Shown piece after piece: positions 35,666 to 44,884 of a stretch of DNA of 64,000 bases (positions are counted from its first letter, which is position 1; each line of letters opens with the position of its first letter). A program made the translations under genes and the position numbers. A model generated the notes under the pieces. It saw nothing but the letters and a program-made list of their open reading frames with translations. It was not told the DNA's origin and searched no databases. Origin of the DNA: Erythrobacter sp. SD-21 (GTDB lineage Bacteria > Pseudomonadota > Alphaproteobacteria > Sphingomonadales > Sphingomonadaceae); the NCBI RefSeq assembly GCF_000181515.1, contig NZ_ABCG01000003.1, positions 186,001 through 250,000 of the forward strand, given 5' to 3'.

Positions 35666-35886
35666 CCTCTCCACCGGCTCGCTGTTTGCAAGCGCTCCAT
35701 ATGTTGGACGCGAGTTGGTTTCAACTGCGACGATCCCCACAGGATGGAGCGCATGGAGCACGGTCCTGGAGAAAGAAACCCATCGGTTCGATGCGGACGC
35801 GGATCGGGGCGAAGAGCGAGGAGGGCGGGCGTGTCCATGGCGCCCTCAGTAGCGCGGAAGGGCAGAGGTAGGAAAATGCAGCGCGT
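35666..35886. other. Intergenic region between the SLC13 gene and the Cys/Met leader
   Basis: This part holds the likely promoter region of the Cys/Met gene and the downstream end of nothing else recognisable. I see no clear gene, repeat or terminator. Together with the leader, the gap between the two genes is 314 bases. Confidence 0.4.
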
Positions 35887-37317
35887 CTAGACCAGCGCGC
35901 CCATGCCCCAGACCACCAAGACGATCAGGAAGATGCCCACAAGGTCGAGTAGCAGCCCGGCCTTCACCATGCGCTCGATCCGGATGCGGCCTGTCGCCCA
36001 GGCGATGGCGTTGGGGCCAGTGCCGGCGGGCAGCATGAAGCCCCAGCTGGCAGCGAGCGCGGCGGGCATGGCCAGCAGCACGGGATCGACGCCCAGCGCC
36101 ACAACCAACGCGGCGACCACCGGGATGATGGCGCTGGCGGTCGCGACATTGCTCGCGAACTCGGTGATGAGCACCACCATCGCCACCACGGCCAGCGCAA
36201 CGAGGAACAGCGGCCATGCCTCCAGCGGCAGCAGCGCGTTGCCGAGCCACTCGGCCAGCCCGCTCGCGCCCATTCCCGCCGCCAGCGCCAGCCCGCCGCC
36301 GAACATCATGATCACGCCCCAGGGCGCGCGGTCGGCTTCCTTCCACACCAGCAGCGGGCGACCCGTGCCGTCGGGTAGCAGGAACAGCGTAAGGCTGGCG
36401 AGGATCGCGATGGTCCCGTCCGTCCACGATCCTTCGGGGAGATAGGGCGCCACCAGCAGGCGCGTCATCCAGGCGAGGAAAGTGACGCCGACGACGAGTA
36501 TGAGGCGGCGCTCGGGCGTGCCCATCGGCCTCTCGTCGACAATCGCAGCGCGCGCGGCCTCGACATCGAAGGGGTGCGCCGCGACGCGCTGGACCCGTGC
36601 GATGAGGAAGGCGGCGAGCGGCACGCCGACAATCACGATGGGCAGGCCGTAAAGCGTCCATTCGGCAAAACTGATCTTTGTCCCGATCATCGTGTCGAGC
36701 AGGCCGACCGCAATCGCGTTGGTGGGCGAACCGACCAGCGTGCCGAGCCCGCCGATGCTGGCGGCAAAGGCAATGCCCATGGGCAGGGCTCCGGCGAGGC
36801 CCTCTGTCCGGCCTACCGCCGCGCTGCTTGAGACCGGGGTCATTTCTCCGCCCGCCAGCACCGCCAGCGCCATCGGCATCATGATGAGCGCGGTCGAAGT
36901 GTTGGAGATCAGCATCGACAGGATCGCGGCGGCAATCATGAAGGCGAGCAGCAGCCCCGTCTGCCCGCCGCGCCCGTGTAGCGCGTTGAGGATCGCCAGC
37001 GCGAGCCGCTTGTGCAGGCCGGTGCGCTCGATGGCGAGCGCGATGAAAGCCCCGCCGAGAAGCAGGAAAAGGATCGGCGAATAATAGGCGCTCGCCGTGG
37101 CCCTCGCGTCCATCACCCCCGCGAAGGGCAGCACGAGGAAGGGCATGAGCGCGGTCGCCGTCAGCGGCAGGGCCTCGGTCATCCACCAGGCGGCCATCAG
37201 CACGACCAGCCCGGCAACGATCAGCGCCTCGCGGTTCATTCCTGCAGGCGTGGGCGCGATGATGGAAAGCGCAAGCGCGATTGCGCCCGTCACCAGTCCG
37301 ATGCGTTTTGCGACCAT
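35887..37317 (-). CDS. SLC13/DASS family anion:sodium symporter
   Basis: The protein has 476 residues and about 11-12 transmembrane helices. SLC13/DASS features include SNTSTALIMMPMALAVL (the first SNT motif), GGLGTLVGSPTNAIAVG and ITEFASNVATASAIIPV (a second repeat). Members carry dicarboxylates, sulfate or phosphate with sodium. The gene ends 12 bases before a stretch of non-coding DNA and is not obviously in an operon. Confidence 0.92.
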   Translation of the reverse strand: MVAKRIGLVTGAIALALSIIAPTPAGMNREALIVAGLVVLMAAWWMTEALPLTATALMPFLVLPFAGVMDARATASAYYSPILFLLLGGAFIALAIERTGLHKRLALAILNALHGRGGQTGLLLAFMIAAAILSMLISNTSTALIMMPMALAVLAGGEMTPVSSSAAVGRTEGLAGALPMGIAFAASIGGLGTLVGSPTNAIAVGLLDTMIGTKISFAEWTLYGLPIVIVGVPLAAFLIARVQRVAAHPFDVEAARAAIVDERPMGTPERRLILVVGVTFLAWMTRLLVAPYLPEGSWTDGTIAILASLTLFLLPDGTGRPLLVWKEADRAPWGVIMMFGGGLALAAGMGASGLAEWLGNALLPLEAWPLFLVALAVVAMVVLITEFASNVATASAIIPVVAALVVALGVDPVLLAMPAALAASWGFMLPAGTGPNAIAWATGRIRIERMVKAGLLLDLVGIFLIVLVVWGMGALV

Positions 37318-37416
37318 CGCCGCTTTCCTCCCGTTACCGAGGAAGGGCTAACAGCCTGCGCCTGCCCGGCCAACCTTGGCGACGCGCCGGGCCGGGGAAA
37401 GCGCTCGGTCTACCGG

Positions 37417-38589
37417 TTAATCCTCGGCAGCGGCAGCGGCAGCGTCCGCTTCGATTTCCTTGGCGCGTTCGGACGAGGTCGGCGGCAATACGATCACACG
37501 ACCCCGCAGCAAACCTTCCCGACGCAGCTTTTCATATTTCTCATACCGTTCATTCAGCAGACGCGCGACTGACGGCGATAACCGTGTTCGCTGCGCAAGT
37601 CCGTCCTGTTCGATATAGCTGTAGGAAGGTTCGCGTTCCCCTGCAGCCAGGTCTGCAACCGTTTCCTCGTATTGATTGAACTTTATTGCCGCCTTGCGTG
37701 CGACGAGATCCCTGACTTCCTCATCGGCATTGCGGTTCAGATGGGAACGGAAGTCGTCACCCATATCGGGGAAAAAGAAGGGCGCCGCCTCCTCATAGAT
37801 TGCGGATACAAGAAGAGTGTCGCCGAATGCCTCTACTCCGCGTAGGGAATTCACGAATTCTTTCGCGGATTGTCCAAGCACTTCGCTAACGTTCTGCCCG
37901 GTATAGGCGCGGCGCTGGATGGAGGGACCACCAACCTCGCCGCGGAAGAAACCGTAGATGACATCGGGATCATCCCAGTTGGGAAAGACTATTTTGGTGC
38001 GGATGTCCTTCGGGCTCATCGCTACTCCGCCCACCGTTATGAACGGCGTTTCGTCGAGCGGCGTCTTGCCAGCGCCAAGCTTCATCCGGGAAGGCGACTG
38101 GATAGGATAATTGACGGCGATCTGTTCTATCACTGCGACATTGTGCAGGTTGATCCAGAACGCGAGTTGTTCGCTCTTGGGCAACGAGGCAATGTTCAGA
38201 TCGCTGCCAAGCCGCTCGAGATCCTGACGATATTCGGTCAGCGGTGCGATCGCCTCTTCGTCCAGATAAGAAAAGACAACGCGGTTTCCTTCAAGGCGTA
38301 CGCGCGATTCATGGCCATAGACGCGGCGTGTACCCAAACCGGGTGCTGGTTTGGTCATTCCCTGACGGGTCGAAGGGCCCATGCGCAAGACCATGTACTG
38401 AAGAGCGTCGTCAAGGAACGTGTAGTCGATCTTCGTGGTGTCGTTCGACGGGGCGGGGACGAACTTCTTGAAGTCGGAAGCACTGACGACAGAGGTTGCC
38501 GGGGCTTGGGCGCCATCCTGCGCCTGCAGGGGCGCGGTCGAAGACAGCAGGCCGACCGCTGCTGTGTAAACCAATGTGCGAGTTAGCAT
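37417..38589 (-). CDS. DUF547 secreted protein
   Basis: The ATG at 38589 begins a signal peptide (ending PLQAQ). The protein has 390 residues. The DUF547 region has LAFWINLHNVAVIEQIAVNYPI, DIRTKIVFPNWDDPDVIYGFFRGEVG and a conserved core with Asn and Trp. A coiled or charged C-terminus ends in an Ala/Asp/Glu-rich tail. The family function is unknown; papain-like folding has been proposed. The predicted location is periplasmic. Confidence 0.85.
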   Translation of the reverse strand: MLTRTLVYTAAVGLLSSTAPLQAQDGAQAPATSVVSASDFKKFVPAPSNDTTKIDYTFLDDALQYMVLRMGPSTRQGMTKPAPGLGTRRVYGHESRVRLEGNRVVFSYLDEEAIAPLTEYRQDLERLGSDLNIASLPKSEQLAFWINLHNVAVIEQIAVNYPIQSPSRMKLGAGKTPLDETPFITVGGVAMSPKDIRTKIVFPNWDDPDVIYGFFRGEVGGPSIQRRAYTGQNVSEVLGQSAKEFVNSLRGVEAFGDTLLVSAIYEEAAPFFFPDMGDDFRSHLNRNADEEVRDLVARKAAIKFNQYEETVADLAAGEREPSYSYIEQDGLAQRTRLSPSVARLLNERYEKYEKLRREGLLRGRVIVLPPTSSERAKEIEADAAAAAAED

Positions 38590-38763
38590 CCTGAAAAAAA
38601 ACCCCTGACCGCTCTGGCGCTGCCAAACAAACAGGCCTGCGTTTGAAGATTTGCAAATGTTACAGCGGCTTCGATAGAGGGGCAATGTGTCCCGACGATG
38701 AACTTCGGTCGTTCGTCGACCGGCACGACGCGAAAATGTCGTTCGTCGGGATGGACAGGCAAG

Positions 38764-38792
38764 AAAAAAGGCGGCTTGGAGGCCGCCTTTTT
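38764..38792 (-). terminator. Rho-independent terminator after infC
   Basis: The stem AAAAAGGCGGC / GCCGCCTTTTT has a six-base loop and is followed, on the minus strand, by a run of T. It lies 18 bases after the infC stop. This means that infC is not cotranscribed with rpmI-rplT in this genome. Confidence 0.88.
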
Positions 38793-38810
38793 CGTCGGTT
38801 GGTAGGCCGG

Positions 38811-39353
38811 TTATTTCGGCGCGAGCACCATCACCATCTGGCGGCCTTCGAGGCGCGGGAAGCTTTCGACCTTGGCGATCTCTTCCACATCATCGCGCAC
38901 GCGGTTGAGCAGGTCCATGCCCAATTGCTGGTGCGCCATTTCGCGGCCGCGAAAGCGCAGCGTGCACTTCACCTTGTCGCCGTTTTCGATGAACTTGTTC
39001 ACGTTACGCATTTTCACGTCGTAATCGTGATCGTCGATGTTCGGGCGCATCTTGACCTCTTTGATGTCCTGGGTCTTCTGCGTCTTGCGCGCGAGGTTCG
39101 CCTTCTTCTGCGCCTCGTAGCGATATTTGCCGACATCGAGGAACTTGCACACCGGTGGGTCCGCATTGGGGGACACTTCGACGAGGTTGAGGCCCAGTTC
39201 GTTGGCCTGCTCGGTCGCTTCGCGGGTGTACATCACCCCCAGGTTCTCGCCTTCGTGATCGATCACGCGGACCTTGGGGACATTGATCATGTTATCGTAG
39301 CGCGGGCCGCTTTTCACGGGCATTTGCATGCTGCGCCGGGGTGGACGGGCTAT
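38811..39353 (-). CDS. infC: Translation initiation factor IF-3, with apparent ATA start
   Basis: The core is clear: [29 protein letters not shown] and [16 protein letters not shown]. The first ATG (39329) has no good ribosome-binding site. Reading upstream gives [10 protein letters not shown] from an ATA at 39353, with AAGGAG eight bases before it. The resulting length is 180 residues, equal to E. coli IF-3. E. coli infC also uses a non-standard start (ATT), by which IF-3 represses its own synthesis. The same control is likely here. Confidence 0.88.
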   Translation of the reverse strand: MARPPRRSMQMPVKSGPRYDNMINVPKVRVIDHEGENLGVMYTREATEQANELGLNLVEVSPNADPPVCKFLDVGKYRYEAQKKANLARKTQKTQDIKEVKMRPNIDDHDYDVKMRNVNKFIENGDKVKCTLRFRGREMAHQQLGMDLLNRVRDDVEEIAKVESFPRLEGRQMVMVLAPK

Positions 39354-39464
39354 GGGGTATTCTCCTTTTTGTACCTCTTGGGAATGCGCCCATGTAGGCG
39401 CTGTTTCGCAGATTCGGAAGGGGGAAGGGGTTAACGCGCGCGGTTTTTCGCGGCTGCGTTGCCT

Positions 39465-40169
39465 TCAGGCTGCTTTCGACCACAGGTTGAAACGCGCCAG
39501 CTTGCCCTTGGCGGGGACGACCGCGTCGATCCGGTCGGCCGGTTGCAACGCCTTGAGGATGGCCGGATCGGCGGCGTTCATGCCGCCGGTATAGGCCCCG
39601 AAAGCGGGCAGGATCATGCGGCCCGAAGGCTTGCCGTCCGCGCCTTCGTTCGCGCTGACCACGGCGCAGGGGCGGCGGATATGACGGCGATGGACGGTCA
39701 GCTGGATACGCGGGTGGTAATGGCCGGAAAGCTCGGGCCGGGTCTCGCCCTTTTTCGCGCGGTGGCGCAGGATAGTGCCGCCGATCTCGATTTCCTCGAC
39801 CAGAGTGCCGCCGCAGCGCGCTTCCATATCGGGATCGTGGTTGCCGGTGATCCACACCCAGTCGACCGCCTTGGTCAGCGCCTCCAGCATGCCGCAGGCG
39901 TGGGGTTCCAGCCGGGTCGAGCCCTGCGAATCGTGGAAATTGTCGCCCAGCGTGATCACGCGGCACGCGCCGGTCTCGCGGATGGCCAGCGCCACGCGCT
40001 CCAGCGTTTCGCGGCTATCGTAAGGCGGTATCATCTGCCCGTGCCCTGCGAAGAAGCTGCCCTTTTCCAGGTGCAGGTCGGCGACCAGCAGCGCGCGCTC
40101 GCGCGGCCAGTATAGCGCACGGCCTTCGGTCAGGACGAACTCCTGGTTGGCGAACGAAAGGGGAACCAT
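39465..40169 (-). CDS. pdeM: Ligase-associated DNA damage response endonuclease PdeM
   Basis: The protein has 234 residues and is a calcineurin-like phosphoesterase. The metal-binding motifs are visible: VADLHLEKG, ITLGDNFHDSQG, WVWITGNHDPDM and LSGHYHPRIQ. This sub-family is found next to a Lhr-type helicase and a ligase in other bacteria; those partners are not in this window. It starts 125 bases from hemF on the other strand. Confidence 0.9.
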   Translation of the reverse strand: MVPLSFANQEFVLTEGRALYWPRERALLVADLHLEKGSFFAGHGQMIPPYDSRETLERVALAIRETGACRVITLGDNFHDSQGSTRLEPHACGMLEALTKAVDWVWITGNHDPDMEARCGGTLVEEIEIGGTILRHRAKKGETRPELSGHYHPRIQLTVHRRHIRRPCAVVSANEGADGKPSGRMILPAFGAYTGGMNAADPAILKALQPADRIDAVVPAKGKLARFNLWSKAA

Positions 40170-40220
40170 GGCTCGCTATTGCCGCCTTGCCGCCGCGATG
40201 GCAAGGCTGCATGCGACGAA

Positions 40221-40234
40221 TTGACCTCAATCAA
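40221..40234. promoter_or_regulatory. FNR/FixK-type box upstream of hemF
   Basis: The sequence TTGACCTCAATCAA matches the FNR consensus TTGAT-N4-ATCAA with one difference in the left half. It lies 60 bases before the hemF ATG and in the divergent region with pdeM, so it can regulate hemF, pdeM or both under low oxygen. Confidence 0.65.
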
Positions 40235-40293
40235 TGCGCCGCCTGCCGGGATCGGCTTTCGGGCGCCGACTAAGCGAGACACGACGAGGGACC

Positions 40294-41151
40294 ATGACCG
40301 ACTGGACCGAGCAGACCCAAACCGCCCGCACATGGTTCGAGACCCTGCGGGATCGCATCTGCGCCGAATTCGAAAGCATTGAGCGCGAGGCGGGCAGCGA
40401 GGCCGCCTTCCAGTACGACAGCTGGAGCCGCGAGGAAGAGGGCAACGCGGATCCCGGCGGCGGCACGCGGGGCCTGATGAAGGGCAAGGTATTCGAGAAG
40501 GTCGGCGTGAACGTCTCAACCGTACGCGGCAATTTCGCGCCCGAATTCGCCGCCTCGATCAACGGTGCTTCGCCCGAAAATCCCGGCTTCACTGCCACCG
40601 GTATCAGTCTGGTCGCGCATATGGCGAACCCGCATGTCCCGGCGGTCCACATGAACACGCGGTTCCTGACCACACAGGCCGCGTGGTTTGGCGGCGGGGC
40701 GGATCTCAACCCACCGCTGCCGTATGAGGAAGACACCGAGGAATTCCACGCCCGCTTCCGCGCCGCCTGCGCCGCGCATAACCCGACCTATTACGACCGC
40801 TTCAAGAAGTGGGCGGACGACTATTTCTACATCCCCCATCGCGGCGTCCATCGCGGGGTCGGTGGCATCTTCTACGACCATCTCGAGTGCGACGACGAGG
40901 CCGGTTTCGAGCGCAATCTCGCCTTCACGAAGGATGTGGGCGAGGCCTTCCTCGACATCTACCCCAAGCTGGTGCGCCGCCGGATGGAAAGCGAATTCAC
41001 CGAAGCGGACAAGGCCCAGCAGCTCGAATGGCGCGGCCGCTACGCCGAATTCAACCTCGTCTACGACCGGGGCACGCTGTTCGGCCTCAAGACCGGCGGC
41101 AATATCGATGCGATCCTGATGAGCCTGCCGCCCGAAGCGACGTGGAGCTGA
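40294..41151 (+). CDS. hemF: Oxygen-dependent coproporphyrinogen III oxidase
   Basis: The ATG at 40294 gives 285 residues, a usual length. The family pattern includes NFAPEFAAS, FLTTQAAWFGGGADLNPP and DDYFYIPHRGVHRGVGGIFYD, then FNLVYDRGTLFGLKTGGN. The enzyme oxidises coproporphyrinogen III in heme synthesis with oxygen. The FNR-type box upstream suggests oxygen control. Confidence 0.97.
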   Translation: MTDWTEQTQTARTWFETLRDRICAEFESIEREAGSEAAFQYDSWSREEEGNADPGGGTRGLMKGKVFEKVGVNVSTVRGNFAPEFAASINGASPENPGFTATGISLVAHMANPHVPAVHMNTRFLTTQAAWFGGGADLNPPLPYEEDTEEFHARFRAACAAHNPTYYDRFKKWADDYFYIPHRGVHRGVGGIFYDHLECDDEAGFERNLAFTKDVGEAFLDIYPKLVRRRMESEFTEADKAQQLEWRGRYAEFNLVYDRGTLFGLKTGGNIDAILMSLPPEATWS

Positions 41152-41164
41152 GCGCTTAGCTGCT

Positions 41165-41281
41165 TCAGGCGATCCAGAGCCTGAGCAGCCACGCCACTAC
41201 GCCCAGCACGGCGACGCTCGCCGCCCAGATGCCCGCCATCCACGCGAGCCGCTGCCACAGCGGGCTTTGCGGCTCTTCCAT
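41165..41281 (-). CDS. DUF2474/CydX-like small membrane protein
   Basis: On the minus strand an ATG overlaps the cydB stop (TGATG) and encodes 38 residues: [17 protein letters not shown] at the start and a single hydrophobic helix with several Trp ([16 protein letters not shown]). Such proteins (CydX, DUF2474) are small subunits of bd-type oxidases, encoded after cydB. It is below the length limit used by many gene finders. Confidence 0.85.
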   Translation of the reverse strand: MEEPQSPLWQRLAWMAGIWAASVAVLGVVAWLLRLWIA

Positions 41282-42279
41282 CAGTGATAGCCCTCGTCAC
41301 CGACCTTCCCGCGGAAGACCCAGTACGCCCAGGCGGTGTAGGCCAAGATCAGCGGCATGGTGATGGCGACGCCCACCAGCATGAAGACCTGGCTGCGCTC
41401 GGGTGCGGCGGCGTCCCAGATGGTGAGACCGGGCGGCACGACGTAGGGCCACATGGTCACGCCTAGGCCCGCCATGCCGAAGAAGAACAGCGCGATCGAC
41501 AGCCAGAAAGGCTTGGAATTGCGCTCGCGCGTAGTGGCGCGGACCAGCGAGATGGCGATGACCGCCGTGAGGATGGGGACCGGGGCGGCGAAGTAGATTT
41601 CCGGCGCCGTCAGCCAGCGTTCGGCGTATTCGGCGTTGAGGAAGACGTTGTAGAGACTGACCGCCCCCATCAACACCAGCGTAGCCGCTGCCGAGCGAAC
41701 AGCCAGCCTGCGCGCGTGCGCCTGCCCTTCGCCATCGAGCTTCCATACGAGCCATGTACTGCCGAGCAGCGCATATCCCGCCACCACGCCCACACCGCAC
41801 AGCAACGTGTAAGGGGTGAGCCAGTCGAACCAGCTGCCGGCATAAGCGCGGTCCACCACCTCGATGCCCTGCAGCAAGGCGCCCAGCGTCATCCCCTGCG
41901 CCATCGCCGCGACGAACGAGCCGCCGGTGAAGGCCGCGTCCCAGAACCGGCGATGCGCGGGATCGCGCCAGCGGTATTCGAACGCCACGCCGCGAAAGAC
42001 GAGGCCCAGCAACATGGCGATGATGAGTGGGTAGGTGGCAGGTAAGATGACCGCGTAAGCCAGCGGGAAGGCCGCGAACAAGCCGCCGCCGCCCAGCACC
42101 AGCCAGGTTTCGTTTCCGTCCCAGACCGGCGCGATCGAGTTCATCGCACGGTCGCGCTCGCGCCCCGGATCGAAGCTGGGAAAGAGGATGCCGATGCCGA
42201 GGTCGAAGCCGTCCATCACCACATAGGCGAAGATCGCGAAGGCGATGATAAAGGCCCAGATCGTGGTGAGGTCCATCAC
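41281..42279 (-). CDS. cydB: Cytochrome bd-type ubiquinol oxidase subunit II
   Basis: The protein has 332 residues with about eight or nine transmembrane helices. CydB features include [19 protein letters not shown] at the start, [26 protein letters not shown] and [17 protein letters not shown]. Its ATG overlaps cydA by four bases. With CydA it reduces oxygen with quinol, without pumping protons. Confidence 0.96.
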   Translation of the reverse strand: MMDLTTIWAFIIAFAIFAYVVMDGFDLGIGILFPSFDPGRERDRAMNSIAPVWDGNETWLVLGGGGLFAAFPLAYAVILPATYPLIIAMLLGLVFRGVAFEYRWRDPAHRRFWDAAFTGGSFVAAMAQGMTLGALLQGIEVVDRAYAGSWFDWLTPYTLLCGVGVVAGYALLGSTWLVWKLDGEGQAHARRLAVRSAAATLVLMGAVSLYNVFLNAEYAERWLTAPEIYFAAPVPILTAVIAISLVRATTRERNSKPFWLSIALFFFGMAGLGVTMWPYVVPPGLTIWDAAAPERSQVFMLVGVAITMPLILAYTAWAYWVFRGKVGDEGYH

Positions 42280-43718
42280 GCGTCCTCCTCCCCTTCAGGC
42301 AGGGTTTTCTCATGGCCCGGATTCTGCGTCGGCCCCGGAGTGATGCCGGCGGTACGGATGGGGCCGGTATCGCCGCGCTTCACGCCCCGTTCGCCCATAT
42401 GCGGGGTGTGGCTCATCAGGCGCAGGATATACCAGACGCCGATGCCGAAGACGGTGAAATAGACGAGGATGAAGGCCAGCAGCGAGGCGGCGACCGCCGG
42501 TGCGTCGAGCGGGCTGGCCGCGTCGGCGGTGCGCAGCAGGCCGTAGACCACATAGGGCTGGCGGCCGACCTCGGTTGTGATCCATCCGGCCAGCACAGCG
42601 ATGAAGCCCGATGGCGCCATTGCCAGCGCTGCGCGATGGAGCCAGCGCCAATCGTAAAGCTGGCCGCGCACGCGTGCGAGCAGGCTCCACATCCCGACGC
42701 CGAGCATGGCGAAGCCGATCCCCACCATCACGCGGAAGGACCAGAAAACCATGCCGACGGGCGGCTCCTCGTCATCGGGAATGGTATCCAGCCCGGCGAG
42801 CGGTGCGTTCGGATCGTGCTTGAGGATGAGGGAGGAAGCCTTGGGGATCTCGATGGCGTAGCGAACCGTCTTGGCCTCGCTGTCTGGGATGCCGAATAGG
42901 ATCAGCGGCGCGCCGTCCGGATAACTCTGGTAATGGCCTTCCATCGCCATGACCTTCTGCGGTTGGTGTTCCAGCGTGTTCAGCCCGTGCAAGTCGCCCG
43001 CCAAAATCTGCAGCGGCGTGACGATCGCGGCCATCCACATGGCCATCGAGAACATCTTGCGCGCGTGGAGATTGGCACGGTCCTTGAGCAGGTGCCACGC
43101 GCCCACGCCGCCGACCACGAAGGCAGTGGTGAGATAGGCGGCCATCACCGTGTGGACGAGGCGGTAGGGAAAGCTGGGGTTGAAGACGATGTCCCACCAA
43201 CTCGGGCCCGGCAGGAACTGGCCGTTCGCGCCCATTTCGAACCCGGTGGGCGTGTGCATCCAGCTGTTGACCGAGAGAATCCAGAAGGCGGAAACGAAGG
43301 TGCCAATGGCGACCATGCAGGTGGCTGCATAGTGCAGTTTCTTGCCCACGCGGTTCATGCCGAACAGCATCACGCCGAGGAAGCCGGCCTCGAGGAAGAA
43401 GGCGGTCAGCACCTCGTACGCCATCAGCGGCCCGATCACCGGCCCCGCCACATCGGAGAAGACCGACCAGTTGGTGCCGAACTGGTAGCTCATCACTATG
43501 CCGGAGACGACGCCCATGGCAAAAGCGATCGCGAAGATCTTCAGCCAGTATTTGAACAGGTCGAGATAGAGCGGCTTGCCGGTCTTCAGCCACAGCCCCT
43601 CCAGCACCGCGAGATAACTCGCCAGGCCGATCGAGAAGGCGGGGAAAAAGAAGTGGAAGCTCACCGTGAAGGCGAACTGGAGCCGGGCGAGAAACAGTGC
43701 GTCGAAAGCCTCGAACAT
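42276..43718 (-). CDS. cydA: Cytochrome bd-type ubiquinol oxidase subunit I
   Basis: The protein has 480 residues. It shows RLQFAFTVSFHFFFPAFSIG at the start (haem-ligand His), GNWSVFSDVAGPVIGPLMAYE, and an extended Q loop. The C-terminal tail contains TAGITPGPTQNPG. The subunit holds the haems. The operon order is cydA-cydB-DUF2474. Confidence 0.96.
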   Translation of the reverse strand: MFEAFDALFLARLQFAFTVSFHFFFPAFSIGLASYLAVLEGLWLKTGKPLYLDLFKYWLKIFAIAFAMGVVSGIVMSYQFGTNWSVFSDVAGPVIGPLMAYEVLTAFFLEAGFLGVMLFGMNRVGKKLHYAATCMVAIGTFVSAFWILSVNSWMHTPTGFEMGANGQFLPGPSWWDIVFNPSFPYRLVHTVMAAYLTTAFVVGGVGAWHLLKDRANLHARKMFSMAMWMAAIVTPLQILAGDLHGLNTLEHQPQKVMAMEGHYQSYPDGAPLILFGIPDSEAKTVRYAIEIPKASSLILKHDPNAPLAGLDTIPDDEEPPVGMVFWSFRVMVGIGFAMLGVGMWSLLARVRGQLYDWRWLHRAALAMAPSGFIAVLAGWITTEVGRQPYVVYGLLRTADAASPLDAPAVAASLLAFILVYFTVFGIGVWYILRLMSHTPHMGERGVKRGDTGPIRTAGITPGPTQNPGHEKTLPEGEEDA

Positions 43719-43790
43719 GCAGGCTTCCTAATACAGATTTCCCGCCCCGCCTAATCGACAGCGAGCATCACGTGTTGCGCCACGCGCAAG

Positions 43791-44687
43791 TTACTCGGGC
43801 GCGTAGACCCGGACCCAGTCGACCAGCATCTCGACCTCGCCCCGCTTCACGGCTTCGACCGTTTCGGCGGGTATGCCGTTGTAGGGCGCTTCGATCCGGT
43901 TCGTCTTGAACGGATAGGCACCGCCCATGGCGAAGTTGAGGATCAGGTATTTGTCGTTGTCGAAACGCCATTCGCCATAGTTTTCGACCATTGGCCTGGT
44001 AACGCGATAATGGAGATGGTCGTCGATCAGGAAGTCGATCTGGTCGGCGGTCCATTCCACGGCGTAAGTGTGCCAGTCGGTCACATCGACGCCATCGGGG
44101 AAGAAGAACTTGTTCACCAGCGGCGTCTCGCCAGAATAGCCAGGCCCGTGCAGCGCCACGCCGATCCAGTCCTTCTCGCCGACATATTCCATGATGTCGA
44201 TTTCACCCGTGCCCGGCCACTGGTCATTGCCCAGAAGCCAGAAAGCGGGCCAGACGCCGACATTGTCGGGCATCTTGATGCGCGCTTCGGCGCGGCCGTG
44301 TTCGAAGTCGAACTTGCCCTGGCTTTCGATCCGCCCCGAGATGAAGGGCGCGTTACGTTCTTTCTTGGGGTCCGCGCCGGGCTTGAACACCGGACGCAGG
44401 ATCAGCGCGCCGCCCTCCGCGCCGGCAGCGTCATCGGTGAAGGCGATCACTTCAGGAGTGTCGACATAGGCCTGTTGTTCGTTGTTGACCCAGAAATCGG
44501 TCCCGATGACGATCCACTTGTCCCGGTCGAGCGTGCCGTCGTCGAACTCGTCGGCGAAGATCAATTGACGTTCGGGCGCAATCGCCTCGGCTAAAGCGGA
44601 GCCGGCGTCGGACGGGTGCGCGCAGGCGGTCGTCGCGACGCCAATAGCAATCGCGAACGGTAGGGCGAAAGTCGAATAGCGGTTCAT
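43791..44687 (-). CDS. GH16 family glycoside hydrolase, lipoprotein
   Basis: The ATG at 44687 has GGGGAGG as a ribosome-binding site. The product has 298 residues with lipobox VATTAC, so it is anchored to a membrane. The GH16 core carries the catalytic EIDIMEYVG motif with two Glu, flanked by WPAFWLLGNDQWPGTG and HTYAVEWTADQIDF. Such enzymes cut beta-1,3/1,4-glucans, e.g. laminarin. A LacI-type palindrome lies upstream. Confidence 0.92.
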   Translation of the reverse strand: MNRYSTFALPFAIAIGVATTACAHPSDAGSALAEAIAPERQLIFADEFDDGTLDRDKWIVIGTDFWVNNEQQAYVDTPEVIAFTDDAAGAEGGALILRPVFKPGADPKKERNAPFISGRIESQGKFDFEHGRAEARIKMPDNVGVWPAFWLLGNDQWPGTGEIDIMEYVGEKDWIGVALHGPGYSGETPLVNKFFFPDGVDVTDWHTYAVEWTADQIDFLIDDHLHYRVTRPMVENYGEWRFDNDKYLILNFAMGGAYPFKTNRIEAPYNGIPAETVEAVKRGEVEMLVDWVRVYAPE

Positions 44688-44706
44688 CTGGGCCTCCCCA
44701 AGCTCG

Positions 44707-44722
44707 TTGTGAACGTTCACAA
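44707..44722. promoter_or_regulatory. LacI-family operator-like palindrome
   Basis: TTGTGAACGTTCACAA is a perfect 16-bp palindrome, 19 bases upstream of the GH16 start. Its GAACGTTC centre is like the operators of LacI-family repressors in proteobacteria. It sits in the divergent region with the M1 peptidase gene. Confidence 0.65.
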
Positions 44723-44884
44723 GTTTGCGTACTATACGCGTTGCCGCTGCTTTTGCTAGCGCGTGGATACGTTTTCAAGGGTTCGACAACGCCGGGGGTG
44801 GAAAGCCGAGCAGGGATCGTCGATAGGGCGGGGCGATTGATAAAAAAGCCGGCCCCGTCCCGCAAACCCATCCGGAGAGTATCC

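Noticed and set aside
35584-35700. Known SAM-I or SAM-IV riboswitch
   Set aside because: The core kink-turn and SAM-binding bases of those classes are not visible; only a general pseudoknot can be supported.
34025-35890. A 621-residue plus-strand frame across the ATP-grasp and Cys/Met genes
   Set aside because: It runs against two recognisable genes and through their leader; no motif.
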